Positions 17,976 through 26,921 of a stretch of DNA of 64,000 bases are shown here, one piece after another (positions within the stretch are counted from its first letter, which is position 1; each line of letters begins with the position of its first letter). Both the position numbers and the translations under genes were made by a program. The DNA lies in contig NZ_CP024160.1 of the NCBI RefSeq assembly GCF_002736145.1, positions 1,178,001 to 1,242,000 of the forward strand, in the 5' to 3' direction. Source of the DNA: Collinsella aerofaciens. GTDB lineage: Bacteria; Actinomycetota; Coriobacteriia; Coriobacteriales; Coriobacteriaceae. Below the pieces are notes generated by a model. That model saw nothing but the letters and a program-made list of their open reading frames with translations, had not been told where the DNA came from and did not search any database.

Positions 17976-18907
17976 GCGCACGCTCCCCTCAGGACGCGCT
18001 CGGCGCCATCGACCAGGTCATCGACGATTTCACGTGCGCTTTGGCGCTCGTTGACCATGCCGGCAATCTGTCCACACAAAAACGAGCCCTCTTCGTAATT
18101 GCCGTCCTTGGCGGCCTTGCGAAGGGCGCCCGTGCCCATGGCCCCGAGCTCCTCGACACTTACGCCCGCCGCCTCGCTCTTGGCGTAGGCGTTGGTAAAG
18201 GGGCTCTTGAGGGCACGCACTGGGTGTCCCGTCGAGCGGCCGGTCGCACGCGTCGAGGTGTCGTTGGCCTTCAGGACCATCTCCTTGTACTGCTCCGATA
18301 CGGTGCACTCGTCTGCGATCAGAAAGCGCGTTCCCACCTGCACGCCGGCGGCGCCCAGCATAAAGGCGGCCGCCACGCCGCGGCCGTCGGCAATACCGCC
18401 GGCAGCCACGACGGGAATGTCGACCGCATCGACGACCTGCGGCACCAGTGCCATCGTCGAGGTCTCGCCAATATGGCCGCCCGATTCGGTGCCCTCGGCA
18501 ACAACCGCCGTGGCTCCACGACGCTCCACGAGGCGCGCCAGCGCCACCGAGGCAACGACCGGGATGACCTTGATGCCCGCCTCGTTCCACGCCTTCATGT
18601 ACTTGGTGGGATTGCCGGCACCCGTCACGACGACCGGCACCCGCTCGTCAATAACGACCCGCGCGACCTCGTCGGCAAACGGGCTCATGAGCATGACGTT
18701 GACACCAAAGGGCTTATCCGTCCTGGCGCGCAGCTTGTGAATCTGGTCGCGCAGCCAGTTGGCGTCGGCGTTCATGGCCGCGATGATCCCTAAGCCGCCC
18801 GCCTCGGACACTGCGGAAGCCAGCGAGGCGTCGGCAATCCAAGCCATACCGCCCTGGAACACGGGCTTTTCGATGCCGAGCAGATCGCAGAGAGGAGTCT
18901 TGAGCAT
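17963..18907 (-). CDS. fabK: Enoyl-ACP reductase II (FMN-dependent)
   Basis: 314 residues of the 2-nitropropane dioxygenase/FabK TIM-barrel family: FQGGMAWIADASLASAVSEAGGLG, AEGTESGGHIGE and AAGGIADGRG form the FMN site. Its place between acpP and fabD supports FabK, the triclosan-insensitive enoyl reductase, rather than a nitronate monooxygenase. No fabI is seen in the window. It catalyses the last reduction of each elongation cycle. Confidence 0.93.
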   Translation of the reverse strand: MLKTPLCDLLGIEKPVFQGGMAWIADASLASAVSEAGGLGIIAAMNADANWLRDQIHKLRARTDKPFGVNVMLMSPFADEVARVVIDERVPVVVTGAGNPTKYMKAWNEAGIKVIPVVASVALARLVERRGATAVVAEGTESGGHIGETSTMALVPQVVDAVDIPVVAAGGIADGRGVAAAFMLGAAGVQVGTRFLIADECTVSEQYKEMVLKANDTSTRATGRSTGHPVRALKSPFTNAYAKSEAAGVSVEELGAMGTGALRKAAKDGNYEEGSFLCGQIAGMVNERQSAREIVDDLVDGAERVLRGACAWVA

Positions 18908-18909
18908 CT

Positions 18910-19146
18910 CTACTTCTCCAATGCCGCCTCGACCGTATCGGCGAACTCGCCGACCGTCTTGGGGTTCTCCTCGGTATCGAGCTGGATGCCAAACTCGTCC
19001 TCGACGGCGACGAGGATCTCGACGGTGCCCAGACTGTCGAGACCAATCTCCTCAAGCGTGGACTCGGGCTTCATCTCGACATCGTCAAGGCCGGCGGTCT
19101 CGCGGATAACGTCGCAAACGCGCTCGAAGGTCTTCTGATCTGCCAT
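18910..19146 (-). CDS. acpP: Acyl carrier protein
   Basis: 78 residues from the ATG at 19146 (MADQKTFERVCDVIRE), with AAAGGAG 7 nt upstream; the frame is open to 19185, but the lead is not ACP-like. Ser38 in GLDSLGTVE is the 4'-phosphopantetheine site. It is the acidic four-helix carrier of all intermediates in the pathway, encoded between fabH and fabK. Confidence 0.97.
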   Translation of the reverse strand: MADQKTFERVCDVIRETAGLDDVEMKPESTLEEIGLDSLGTVEILVAVEDEFGIQLDTEENPKTVGEFADTVEAALEK

Positions 19147-19198
19147 GGTAGTTCTCCTTTGTTTGTGCCCCAGGGGCGTTTTCATTTCCTATGTGTAA

Positions 19199-20158
19199 CT
19201 ACTTCCAGCGAAGTAGATAGCCACCTACATCCAAGCCGGCGCCAAATCCGACCAGGGCGATGGTGTCGCCCGCGTGCAGCGCGCCGGTATTTGCCAGTCG
19301 ATCGAGAGCAAGCGGAATGCAGGCGCTCGAGATGTTGCCGGTTTCACGCAACGTTCGGACCACACGGTCGTCCGGCACACCTAAGCGCTTGACCGCCTGG
19401 CTCAAGATTCGTTCGTTAGCCTGATGGAATACAAAGTGGTCGATGTCCTCGACCGCGATGCTCGCGTCGCAGACGAGCTTGTTGACCGTGTCGCAGATGG
19501 CATTGACGCCGAACTTGAACACACGACGACCGTTCATGGACAGCACGCTTTCGCGGTCCTGCGCCCTCTTATACGGCGAGGAGCCCGCCAATCCGGGGAC
19601 GCGCAGTGTTTCGACGTCAGGCGACGTCGAAAGCTCAACGGCGAGGGGATTCTCTCCCCCGGCCTCTATGACCGCAGCACCCGCGCCATCGCCAAAGAGC
19701 ACGCACGTGGCACGGTCGGTCCAATCGAGCGCGCGCGTCATCTGCTCGGCTGCAACGACCAGCACGTGTTTGGCGCGAGCTCGGGCGATATAGCCCTCGG
19801 CGACATCGAGCGCAAATACGAAGCCGGCACAGGCCGCCGAAACGTCGAAAGCTGGACATGTGGCACCCAGGCGCTCAGCAATGGCGCACGCTTCGGCAGG
19901 AACGAGATGATCGCCCGTCGTCGTCGAACAGACGATAAGATCCAGCTGGCTCGCATCGATTCCGGACGTCTGGAGCGCTTGCTCGCTCGCAGCCACGGCA
20001 AGGTCGTCGAGCGACTCGATGGTGCACACATGGCGGCTCTTGATCCCCGTGCGGGTAAAAATCCACTCATCCGAGGTGTCCAGGAACTCGGACAGCTCGT
20101 CATTGGAAACACTGCGCTTGGGAAGCGCCGAGCCTGTTCCAAGAATCGTAAAACCCAT
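19199..20158 (-). CDS. fabH: 3-oxoacyl-ACP synthase III, first gene of the fatty-acid operon
   Basis: 319 residues from the ATG at 20158 (MGFTILGTGSALPKRSVSND), preceded by AAAGGAGG. The Cys-His-Asn triad lies in DVSAACAGFVFAL, FHQANERI and GNISSACIPLAL. It starts chain synthesis from acyl-CoA and malonyl-ACP and sets the primer (straight or branched). It heads the ten-gene minus-strand operon and faces birA across two operator-like repeats. Confidence 0.96.
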   Translation of the reverse strand: MGFTILGTGSALPKRSVSNDELSEFLDTSDEWIFTRTGIKSRHVCTIESLDDLAVAASEQALQTSGIDASQLDLIVCSTTTGDHLVPAEACAIAERLGATCPAFDVSAACAGFVFALDVAEGYIARARAKHVLVVAAEQMTRALDWTDRATCVLFGDGAGAAVIEAGGENPLAVELSTSPDVETLRVPGLAGSSPYKRAQDRESVLSMNGRRVFKFGVNAICDTVNKLVCDASIAVEDIDHFVFHQANERILSQAVKRLGVPDDRVVRTLRETGNISSACIPLALDRLANTGALHAGDTIALVGFGAGLDVGGYLLRWK

Positions 20159-20175
20159 CACTAACCTCCTTTGAG

Positions 20176-20241
20176 TTGTTGACGTGTTTACATCGACCAA
20201 GAGAGGATAGCGCATTCTTCGCCTTGTTGACGTGTTAACAT
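20176..20241. promoter_or_regulatory. Twin operator-like repeats between fabH and birA
   Basis: An 18-bp word occurs twice in direct orientation, 48 bp apart: TTGTTGACGTGTTTACAT (20176-20193) and TTGTTGACGTGTTAACAT (20224-20241). Each is also a partial dyad of form TGTT-N8-AACA. They fill the divergent control region of the fatty-acid operon and birA, as expected for a lipid-synthesis repressor; which one is unknown. Confidence 0.6.
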
Positions 20242-20334
20242 TAAATTGCCCAAATGCGACAAAGGCTTCACATTGTGTCTGTCTCACGACACCATTGCGT
20301 TATTCACTTATTCATTAAGGAGGTAGCAGCCGCT

Positions 20335-21111
20335 ATGGATGCTCAATTAACGATAGTCGACGTAACCGGATCGACCAACGATGACCTGCTCGAGGCAGGA
20401 AAACAGGGCGCGCCGCACGGCACGGGACTTGCCGCCCGGGCTCAGACAGCAGGACGTGGCCGGCGCGGCCACAAGTGGGATTCAACCGCCGGCAACCTAT
20501 TGCTTTCGATTGTCCTGCGTCCACGTGTTGATCCCGCCAAGTACTCTGGTCTTGCCGCCGTCAGCGGCCTAGCGGTGCTCGAGGCGCTCGAAAAGCAGGG
20601 TCTTGCTAACGAGATCGGACTCAAATGGCCCAACGACCTCGTCGCGCGAGGGCACAAGCTCGGCGGCATTCTGGTCGAAGCCGCACGCGATAACGAAGGC
20701 AAACCTTTCGCCGTCTGCGGCATTGGCGTCAACGTAAACTACACGCCCCATGAGATGCCCGATGGCGGTCTGGCAGCAATTGGCCTCTCAGACCTCAACG
20801 AGAATGTTCCCGCCGTCGATGTGCTACTCAAGGAGGTCCATCACGCGGTCGTGAACGCCGTAGGCACATGGGCAAATCTGCTCAACGCCATGGAAGAAGA
20901 CGCCGGTCCGATCGCACCCGCCCACGATGATTATGTCGCTCATCTCAATTGGATTGGGGAGCACGTTATCGCCCGTTCCCCTGCCGGTGACGAGCTGGCG
21001 CGTGGCATCTTTCAAACGGTCGATGCCTTTGGTCGCGCGTGTATCGAAACGGAAGACGGCTTGCGTTCCTTCCATTTTGAAGAGGCATCGCTGCGCCCAT
21101 TGAGCGAATAG
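20335..21111 (+). CDS. birA: Biotin-[acetyl-CoA carboxylase] ligase
   Basis: 258 residues from the ATG at 20335 (MDAQLTIVDVTGSTNDDLLE); AGGAGG lies 11 nt upstream, rather far. Motifs AGRGRRGHKWDS (biotinyl-AMP loop), LKWPNDL and GGILVE are typical. There is no N-terminal helix-turn-helix, so it is a group I ligase that does not regulate transcription itself. It activates biotin with ATP and joins it to the AccB lysine. It is transcribed divergently from the fatty-acid operon holding accB. Confidence 0.94.
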   Translation: MDAQLTIVDVTGSTNDDLLEAGKQGAPHGTGLAARAQTAGRGRRGHKWDSTAGNLLLSIVLRPRVDPAKYSGLAAVSGLAVLEALEKQGLANEIGLKWPNDLVARGHKLGGILVEAARDNEGKPFAVCGIGVNVNYTPHEMPDGGLAAIGLSDLNENVPAVDVLLKEVHHAVVNAVGTWANLLNAMEEDAGPIAPAHDDYVAHLNWIGEHVIARSPAGDELARGIFQTVDAFGRACIETEDGLRSFHFEEASLRPLSE

Positions 21112-21172
21112 AGCGCCGCAGCCACCTACTCTGCAGCATTACCCGGCAGTCCAAACCATCATTCAAAACAAA

Positions 21173-21205
21173 AGAGCCCCGCTACCGTAACGGCAGCGGG
21201 GCTCT
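21173..21205 (-). terminator. Terminator of the rpsL-rpsG-fusA-rpsJ operon
   Basis: AGAGCCCCGCT (21173-21183) pairs with AGCGGGGCTCT (21195-21205). On the minus strand it is followed by TTTTGTTTTG. It lies 22 bp beyond the rpsJ stop and may also stop birA read-through, though the U run is poor on that strand. Confidence 0.88.
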
Positions 21206-21226
21206 GTAAGCTATGAGCGCTATCGC

Positions 21227-21535
21227 TTAGAGCTTGATGTCGATGTCGACGCCAGCGGGGAGGTCGAGACGCATAAGCGAATCAACGGTGCCCGAGGTGG
21301 GGTCGAGGATGTCGATGAGGCGCTTGTGGGTGCGCATCTCGAACTGCTCACGGGAGTCCTTGTTCACGTGCGGCGAGCGGATAACCGTGTACAGGTTGCG
21401 CTCGGTGGGCAGGGGGACAGGACCGGAAACGCGAGCACCGGTCTTCTGAGCGGTCTCGACGATGAGCTTCGCGGACTGATCGACGACCTCGTGATCATAG
21501 CCCTTGAGGCGAATGCGGATCTTCTGGGTAGCCAA
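21227..21535 (-). CDS. rpsJ: 30S ribosomal protein S10 (NusE)
   Basis: 102 residues with [27 protein letters not shown] and [12 protein letters not shown], all diagnostic for S10. Besides its place in the 30S head it acts with NusB in antitermination. It normally heads the S10 operon before rplC; here it closes the str operon after fusA and ends at a strong terminator, 12.7 kb from rplC. Confidence 0.98.
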   Translation of the reverse strand: MATQKIRIRLKGYDHEVVDQSAKLIVETAQKTGARVSGPVPLPTERNLYTVIRSPHVNKDSREQFEMRTHKRLIDILDPTSGTVDSLMRLDLPAGVDIDIKL

Positions 21536-21595
21536 CTTAAACCTCCAAAGAGTGCGAGAGATGTTCTCGCGGATTACGTAACAGGGAGCTCGAAC

Positions 21596-23695
21596 TTAGG
21601 CGTTCTTGCTCATGACCTCGTCCACGATGGACTTGGGCGCGGGCTCATAAGAGTCGAACTGCATCGTGTAGGATGCACGGCCCTGGGTCTGGGAGCGAAG
21701 GTCGGTAGCGTAACCGAACATCTCGCCCAGCGGCACCTTGGCACGGATGAGCTTGCTGTTCTTGCGATCCTCCATGCCCTCGATCTTGCCGCGGCGACCG
21801 GAGAGGTTGCCCATAACGTCGCCCATGTACTGCTCGGGGGTCTCGACCTCGACAGCCATGATCGGCTCGAGCAACTGCGGATCGGACTTCTTGAGGGCGT
21901 CCTTGATAGCCATGGAACCGGCGATCTTGAAGGCGGCCTCGGAGGAGTCGACCTCGTGGTAAGAACCGTCGAACAGGGTGACCTTAACGTCGAGGACCGG
22001 GAAGCCGGCGATAACACCGGTGTTCAGGGCCTCCTGGATGCCCTTGTCGATGGACGGGATGTACTCCTTGGGCACGACGCCGCCGACGATAGCGTTGACG
22101 AACTCGTAGCCGAAGCCCTCCTCCATCTTCTCGAGCTTGATGACGGCGTGGCCGTACTGACCGCGACCACCGGACTGACGGACGAACTTGCCCTCAGCCT
22201 TCTCGACGTCGTGACCAGCGGTCTCGCGGTAGGCAACCTGGGGCTTACCAACGTTAGCGTCAACCTTGAACTCACGGAGCAGACGGTCAACGATGATCTC
22301 GAGGTGCAGCTCGCCCATGCCGGCGATGATGGTCTGGCCGGTCTCGTGGTTGGTGGACACCTTGAAGGTCGGGTCCTCCTCGGCGAGCTTGGTCAGAGCC
22401 AGAGACATCTTGTCCTGCTCGGCCTTGGTCTTGGGCTCGATGGCAACGTCGATAACGGGGTTAGCGAACTCGATCTTCTCGAGGACGATCTCCTTGCCCT
22501 CGGTGCACAGGGTGTCACCGGTGGTGGAGTTCTTGAAGCCGACGCAAGCGACGATGTCGCCGGCGGCAGCGTCGTCGCGGTCGATACGCTCGGCGGCGTT
22601 CATTTCGAGGATGCGGCCGAGGCGCTCGCGCTGACCGTTGGAAGCGTTGACCACGTAGGAGCCGGACTCGGCACGACCGGAGTAAACGCGGACGTAGGTA
22701 AGCTTACCGACGAACGGGTCGGTCATGATCTTGAAGACCAGGCCGGAGAAGGGCTCGTCGAAGGAAGGATGACGCTGGATCTCCTCGCCGGTGTCCGGAT
22801 CGGTACCGGTGACGGCCTCGACGTCGAGCGGGCTGGGCAGGTAGTCGACGACAGCGTCGAGCAGCTCCTGAACGCCCTTGTTCTTGTAGGCGGAGCCCAC
22901 GAAGACGAGGTTGAGCTCGTTGGCAAGAACGCCCTTGCGCAGAGCAGCCTTGAGCTCCTCGACGGTGAAGTCCTCCTCCATGAGGATCTTCTCCATGAGC
23001 TCGTCGTCAAAGCTGGCAGCAGCGTCGAGGAGCTCCTCGCGCTTGGTGGCAGCGATGTCGGCGAACTCAGCCGGGATCTCGTCCATCGGCTCGGGGTAGG
23101 TCATGCCCTTCTCGTCGGCCTTGAAGTCCCATGCAGTCATGGTGACCAGGTCGATGACGCCCCAGAAGTTGTCCTCGGCGCCCATCGGGACCTGGGCGGC
23201 CACGGCGTTAGCGTCGAGACGATCCTTCATGGTCTCGATAGCGTTGAAGAAGTCAGCGCCCACGCGGTCATACTTGTTGATGAAGGCGATGCGGGGGACG
23301 TTGAAGGTAGAAGCCTGACGCCAAACGGTCTCAGACTGGGGCTGAACGCCGGCAACGGCGTCGAAGACGGCGACAGCGCCATCGAGGACGCGCAGGCAGC
23401 GCTCGACCTCGGCGGTGAAGTCAACGTGGCCCGGGGTGTCGATGATCTGGATGCGGTAGTCGGTACCGTCCTTCTTCCAGAAGCACGTGGTAGCAGCGGA
23501 GGTAATGGTTACGCCGCGCTCCTGCTCCTGAACCATCCAGTCCATGGTGGCAGCGCCCTCATGGACCTCACCGATCTTGTGGGTCTTACCGGTGTAGTAA
23601 AGAATACGCTCGGTCGTGGTGGTCTTACCGGCATCGATGTGAGCCATGATGCCGATGTTACGGGTATCGGAAAGCTTGTACTTAGGCTTAGCCAT
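21596..23695 (-). CDS. fusA: Elongation factor G
   Basis: 699 residues, full length. G-domain motifs [23 protein letters not shown] and NKYDR at the N-terminus, then domains II-V with [16 protein letters not shown] and TQGRASYTM. It drives GTP-dependent translocation and, with RRF, ribosome recycling. It lies between rpsG (20 bp) and rpsJ; tuf, which often follows fusA, is absent here and sits at 62457-63647. Confidence 0.98.
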   Translation of the reverse strand: MAKPKYKLSDTRNIGIMAHIDAGKTTTTERILYYTGKTHKIGEVHEGAATMDWMVQEQERGVTITSAATTCFWKKDGTDYRIQIIDTPGHVDFTAEVERCLRVLDGAVAVFDAVAGVQPQSETVWRQASTFNVPRIAFINKYDRVGADFFNAIETMKDRLDANAVAAQVPMGAEDNFWGVIDLVTMTAWDFKADEKGMTYPEPMDEIPAEFADIAATKREELLDAAASFDDELMEKILMEEDFTVEELKAALRKGVLANELNLVFVGSAYKNKGVQELLDAVVDYLPSPLDVEAVTGTDPDTGEEIQRHPSFDEPFSGLVFKIMTDPFVGKLTYVRVYSGRAESGSYVVNASNGQRERLGRILEMNAAERIDRDDAAAGDIVACVGFKNSTTGDTLCTEGKEIVLEKIEFANPVIDVAIEPKTKAEQDKMSLALTKLAEEDPTFKVSTNHETGQTIIAGMGELHLEIIVDRLLREFKVDANVGKPQVAYRETAGHDVEKAEGKFVRQSGGRGQYGHAVIKLEKMEEGFGYEFVNAIVGGVVPKEYIPSIDKGIQEALNTGVIAGFPVLDVKVTLFDGSYHEVDSSEAAFKIAGSMAIKDALKKSDPQLLEPIMAVEVETPEQYMGDVMGNLSGRRGKIEGMEDRKNSKLIRAKVPLGEMFGYATDLRSQTQGRASYTMQFDSYEPAPKSIVDEVMSKNA

Positions 23696-23714
23696 GTTAG
23701 TTCCTTACCTTAAC

Positions 23715-24188
23715 TTACCAACGATAGTGAGAGAACGCGCGGTTGGCCTCGGCCATCTTGAAGACGTCCTCACGCTTCTTGACGGAAGCGCCAAGACCGT
23801 TGGAGGCGTCGAGGATCTCGTTAGCGAGACGCTCGGCCATGGTCTTCTCCTTGCGAGCGCGGGAGAAGTTGACGATCCAGCGGATGCCCAGAGCGGTGGA
23901 ACGACGGGAGTTGACCTCCATCGGGACCTGATAGGTAGCGCCACCGACACGCTTGGGCTTAACCTCGAGCGTGGGCTTGACGTTGTCCATAGCCTTCTTG
24001 AAGGTAGCGAGAGCGTCGCCACCCTCGGACTTCTCGGCAACGATCTCGAAAGCGGTGTAAACGATGCGCTCAGCGGTGGCCTTCTTGCCGTCAAGAAGGA
24101 CCTTGTTGATGAGCTGAGTCACCAGGCGGTTGTTGTAAACGGCGTCAGGCTGAACCTCACGACGATTAGCTGCTGCACGACGCGGCAT
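23715..24188 (-). CDS. rpsG: 30S ribosomal protein S7
   Basis: 157 residues: [32 protein letters not shown] and [13 protein letters not shown]7 starts assembly of the 30S head and lies by the E-site mRNA. It is the second gene of the str operon. A 73-bp spacer separates it from rpsL. Confidence 0.98.
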   Translation of the reverse strand: MPRRAAANRREVQPDAVYNNRLVTQLINKVLLDGKKATAERIVYTAFEIVAEKSEGGDALATFKKAMDNVKPTLEVKPKRVGGATYQVPMEVNSRRSTALGIRWIVNFSRARKEKTMAERLANEILDASNGLGASVKKREDVFKMAEANRAFSHYRW

Positions 24189-24261
24189 GTGAAATCTCCT
24201 TAAGTGTCTACCGTGCGGCGCTTAGGCGGCACACGGCGAAAGTATCAAAACGTTATCTGGC

Positions 24262-24639
24262 TTATTTAGCCTTGGGGCGCTTAGCACCGTACTTAGAACG
24301 GGCCTGCATACGGTTCTGGACCGGAGCAGCGTCGTAGGCGCCACGGATGACGTGATAACGGACACCAGGGAGGTCACGGACACGACCGCCGCGGACGAGC
24401 ACGATGGAGTGCTCCTGCAGGTTGTGGCCCTCACCCGGGATGTAAGCAGTAACTTCGATGCCGTTGACGAGGCGAACACGGGCAACCTTACGAAGAGCCG
24501 AGTTCGGCTTCTTGGGGCTCGTGGTGAAGACGCGGGTGCACACGCCGCGCTTCTGGGAGTTGTGCTGCAGAGCAGCGTTCTTGGACTTCTTGGGCACGGA
24601 ACGACGGCCCTGGCGAACCAGCTGGTTAATAGTAGGCAA
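24262..24639 (-). CDS. rpsL: 30S ribosomal protein S12 with Arg at position 88
   Basis: 125 residues: [36 protein letters not shown] and [19 protein letters not shown]12 sits at the decoding centre. Lys43 is conserved, but the usual Lys88 (RGGRVKDLPGV) is Arg here (codon CGT, 24378-24376). K88R is a known streptomycin-resistance change in Escherichia coli and Mycobacterium tuberculosis; in this organism it could be the natural residue. It is the first gene of the str operon. Confidence 0.98.
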   Translation of the reverse strand: MPTINQLVRQGRRSVPKKSKNAALQHNSQKRGVCTRVFTTSPKKPNSALRKVARVRLVNGIEVTAYIPGEGHNLQEHSIVLVRGGRVRDLPGVRYHVIRGAYDAAPVQNRMQARSKYGAKRPKAK

Positions 24640-24732
24640 AGCGTACTCCTTCTCGAATGATTCCAGCTTTCTGTAAAGTGCAACGGCTTGAATCGAGGGG
24701 TCAGCATCCCCCTACGAAACACGCAGTTCGAT

Positions 24733-24761
24733 AGGATACGTGGCGTTAGCTGTGCCGTCAA
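24733..24761 (-). promoter_or_regulatory. Predicted promoter of the rpsL operon
   Basis: Minus-strand TTGACG (24756-24761) and TATCCT (24733-24738) are separated by 17 bp, giving a leader of about 90 nt before rpsL. Palindromic element B begins 88 bp upstream of the -35. Confidence 0.65.
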
Positions 24762-24848
24762 CAGACCACGCCGCCGGGCGTATCCCAAAATTGGCACATT
24801 TCCGCAAAGCCTACACAAAAGGAATCCCCTCCTGTGCGCGGGGGGGGG

Positions 24849-24989
24849 CGGATTCCCGGGCCGGGCGGCGCAGGGGTTAAGTTTGCTGCTCTACAGTCCT
24901 GGCTCGCACGGAGGCCACATTAAGTGGCCTCCGGCTCGTGCGGAACTCGCGACAAACTTAACCCCTGTGCCGCCCGGCCCGGGAATCCG
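24849..24989. repeat. Long palindromic element B (37-bp outer stem, conserved core)
   Basis: Left arm 24849-24885 and right arm 24953-24989 are complementary over 37 bp with a single G.T. They enclose a 67-nt core (24886-24952) nearly identical to that of element A: CTGCTCTACAGTCCTG, inner hairpin GGAGGCCAC/GTGGCCTCC with loop ATTAA, and GTGCGGAACTCGCGA. The outer stem sequence is unrelated to that of element A. It lies upstream of the rpsL promoter. Confidence 0.9.
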
Positions 24990-25015
24990 ACGTGCTCGTC
25001 GGGGCAACGTTACCT

Positions 25016-25060
25016 GCCAAAAAGGGACAGGTTTATTTTGGTCAGTTTTATCTGGGGAAA
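25016..25060. repeat. Dispersed 45-bp repeat, copy 2
   Basis: The sequence beginning AAAAAGGGACAGGTTTATTT matches the copy at 277-320 with few changes (GGCTTATTTTGGCAAG there, GGTTTATTTTGGTCAG here). It lies in the 686-bp gap between rpsL and the membrane protein at 25326, outside any gene. Confidence 0.6.
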
Positions 25061-25120
25061 CGTCGCGCTCCAACGGTGATCTGCTCTCACCTGTCGCATG
25101 GAAATCGGCGGCGCTTTCGG

Positions 25121-25239
25121 AAGTATGCGGCAAATTCTGGACCCGCCGAGCGCACCGGGGTTTTGCGATAATAAACCCGCAGGTAGAGCGCTTGAGCATA
25201 TACGGTGTGGTCGACCCATCAAGATTTTGCCGCATACTT
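25121..25239. repeat. Inverted repeat AAGTATGCGGCAAA in the rpsL upstream gap
   Basis: AAGTATGCGGCAAA (25121-25134) is repeated inverted and exact at 25226-25239, with a 91-bp interior. Similarity extends a few bases inward (TTCTGGA against ATCTTGA). A smaller GGGTTT/AAACCC hairpin sits inside at about 25158-25177. No coding potential is evident; it could be a structured RNA or a short non-autonomous repeat. Confidence 0.55.
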
Positions 25240-25291
25240 CAGGAATGCAGGCGAATATCGTGCGGTCTAACCGCCCATTTACCGCAAAGAA

Positions 25292-25318
25292 GGCCGCTTC
25301 CCCTAGTAGAAAGCGGCC
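25292..25318 (-). terminator. Terminator after the sigma factor/membrane protein pair
   Basis: GGCCGCTT (25292-25299) pairs with AAGCGGCC (25311-25318). On the minus strand the stem runs into TTCTTTGC. It lies 8 bp past the stop of the downstream gene of the pair. Confidence 0.7.
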
Positions 25319-25325
25319 CCAAATC

Positions 25326-26402
25326 TTACGAATAGACGATGGTAAAGGGTTCCGACGTTTCGGCGCCCCCTGTTGAAGTGCAGCGTGTGCCTTCGAGCGT
25401 TACTGAAACCACTTGGTCGACATCAATCAACTTCGTTGGCACCCAAATGTTCTCTCCGCTATTGCGTCCCATCGAAACATAGAAATTGTACGCCCCTGCG
25501 TCGTCATCTTCGATAATCTGCTCTGACCCATCCTTGTAGGTGACGGTCAGTTTATGATCAACTGCTTCATAGCCCAGATCATCGATGTGCGTCTGGATGG
25601 AAAACGGACTGATCTCGAGAGGCAAGTCATCGGAGCGGAGTTCTTTTGTATCGACGTGCGCTCCGACGTTAAACTCTGGCGTCGATACCTCGATCACCTT
25701 CGCATCCTCACCTTTGCCCTCCGTCCAACTGATATTCCAGGTGACCGCATGTCGTAAATCTCGATCGCGATTCCAAGATGCAAAGTACATCGTGCCGTTA
25801 ATGACCGTGTCGCTTGATGTGTCTTTATCAATGGTGCAGCGTGTATCAGCCCATTCCTCGCCGAAGTTCATGCTGGGTGTACTGACGCCCCCTTCTTCTT
25901 CACCATAGAGAACAAGTTCGCCAAGCTCTGCCGCCGGCTTGTAGTAGTTAACGCCATTCGGATTGGACAATGTAAACGTCACAGCACCGCAACCGTTCTC
26001 GTCGATTGTCATCTCATGAATGTCGAGCGTATAGCCGTTGCCCTCGACGGACAAATTGACCTTCTGGACTGCACCCTCCAGGCTTTGGGGCGCGATACCA
26101 TCACCAAACTCTCTGGTGTAGGTATATTTCGTCCCCGACGAGCCGCCATTTGTCCAGGTAACGGACTCTCCGTTGCCATGGTTTCCCCAGGCAGAGGCAA
26201 AATAACTGGAATTGACAACAGCGTAGGCGACCCCTCCGGTCGCCAGCACTCCGGCAAGACATCCGATTACGGCAACATACAGAGGCTTCGCGTGACCCTT
26301 TCGGCGAAGCGGCTCACCAGCAGCGGCATAAAGAACACGGTCAGCAAGATCGCTATCGGCTTGGACGGACTCGAAGGCCTGCTTGATTTGGTTGGATTTC
26401 AC
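25326..26402 (-). CDS. Membrane-anchored protein paired with an ECF sigma factor (candidate anti-sigma)
   Basis: 358 residues. A short cytosolic N-terminus (1-41) is followed by one membrane helix (about 42-64, YVAVIGCLAGVLATGGVAYAVV) and a large extracytoplasmic region of beta-rich character (YTREFGDGIAPQSLEGAVQKV, VTFTLSNPNGVNYY). It starts within the last 50 bp of the sigma factor gene. That arrangement and topology fit an anti-sigma or sensor partner, possibly DUF4179-like, but no HxxxCxxC zinc motif of the classic ZAS type is present. The signal sensed is unknown. Confidence 0.6.
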   Translation of the reverse strand: MKSNQIKQAFESVQADSDLADRVLYAAAGEPLRRKGHAKPLYVAVIGCLAGVLATGGVAYAVVNSSYFASAWGNHGNGESVTWTNGGSSGTKYTYTREFGDGIAPQSLEGAVQKVNLSVEGNGYTLDIHEMTIDENGCGAVTFTLSNPNGVNYYKPAAELGELVLYGEEEGGVSTPSMNFGEEWADTRCTIDKDTSSDTVINGTMYFASWNRDRDLRHAVTWNISWTEGKGEDAKVIEVSTPEFNVGAHVDTKELRSDDLPLEISPFSIQTHIDDLGYEAVDHKLTVTYKDGSEQIIEDDDAGAYNFYVSMGRNSGENIWVPTKLIDVDQVVSVTLEGTRCTSTGGAETSEPFTIVYS

Positions 26403-26871
26403 GGTCGCCCTCCTCTAGGATGAACTTGAGTTTCGATCTACCGCGGGCTAAACGCGTTCGAACGGTCGCGGCTGGCACATGCAATAACTCGGCAATCTCT
26501 GAAGTCGAGAAGCCCAGATAGTAATAGAGCACGATGGGGATACGGAATCGTTCCGGAAGCCGCATGACGTCTGACAGGACCGCCTTGGTCTCCTCCTGCG
26601 CCGTCGAAAGCGAATCGGCCAGGTTCTCAATATCCTCCACGCGCCTCCATGGCTTTCGAAAGAGCGATTTGCATTCATTGATCGTGACCCGGATAAGCCA
26701 GCGGCGAAGATGCTCCCAACTTTCAAAGTTTCCATCGCCTTTGAGTAACTTCAGGAAGACGTCTTGAGCGACATCGTCGGCGTCAGCGCGATCGCGCAGG
26801 TACGTCAATGCGATTCGAAACACGACATCCCGGTGATCTTCGACCGCCTGTCTAAATGCTTGTTCTTCCAT
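26353..26871 (-). CDS. ECF-type RNA polymerase sigma factor
   Basis: 172 residues from the ATG at 26871 (MEEQAFRQAVEDHRDVVFRI). Region 2 is seen as LTYLRDRADADDVAQDVFLKLL and region 4 as LPERFRIPIVLYYYLGFSTSEIAELLHVPAATVRTRLARGRSKLK. There is no region 1.1 or 3, as in all ECF factors. It overlaps its membrane partner by 50 bp. A TGAAAC-N17-CGTA site about 50-75 bp upstream suggests that it activates its own operon. It lies between rpoC and rpsL. Confidence 0.93.
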   Translation of the reverse strand: MEEQAFRQAVEDHRDVVFRIALTYLRDRADADDVAQDVFLKLLKGDGNFESWEHLRRWLIRVTINECKSLFRKPWRRVEDIENLADSLSTAQEETKAVLSDVMRLPERFRIPIVLYYYLGFSTSEIAELLHVPAATVRTRLARGRSKLKFILEEGDREIQPNQAGLRVRPSR

Positions 26872-26921
26872 AATCACCTCCCGGTGACATTAATGGTTCT
26901 CGATGAGGCCCTCACCATAGA

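Noticed and set aside
17963..18907. Nitronate monooxygenase instead of FabK
   Set aside because: The families are related, but the position between acpP and fabD and the absence of another enoyl reductase here favour FabK.
21326..23713. A 795-codon plus-strand open frame over fusA
   Set aside because: Antisense shadow of EF-G, which is complete and certain.
24849..24989. The long palindromes as insertion sequences or group II introns
   Set aside because: They are only 130-177 bp, encode no transposase or reverse transcriptase, and no target duplication is visible.
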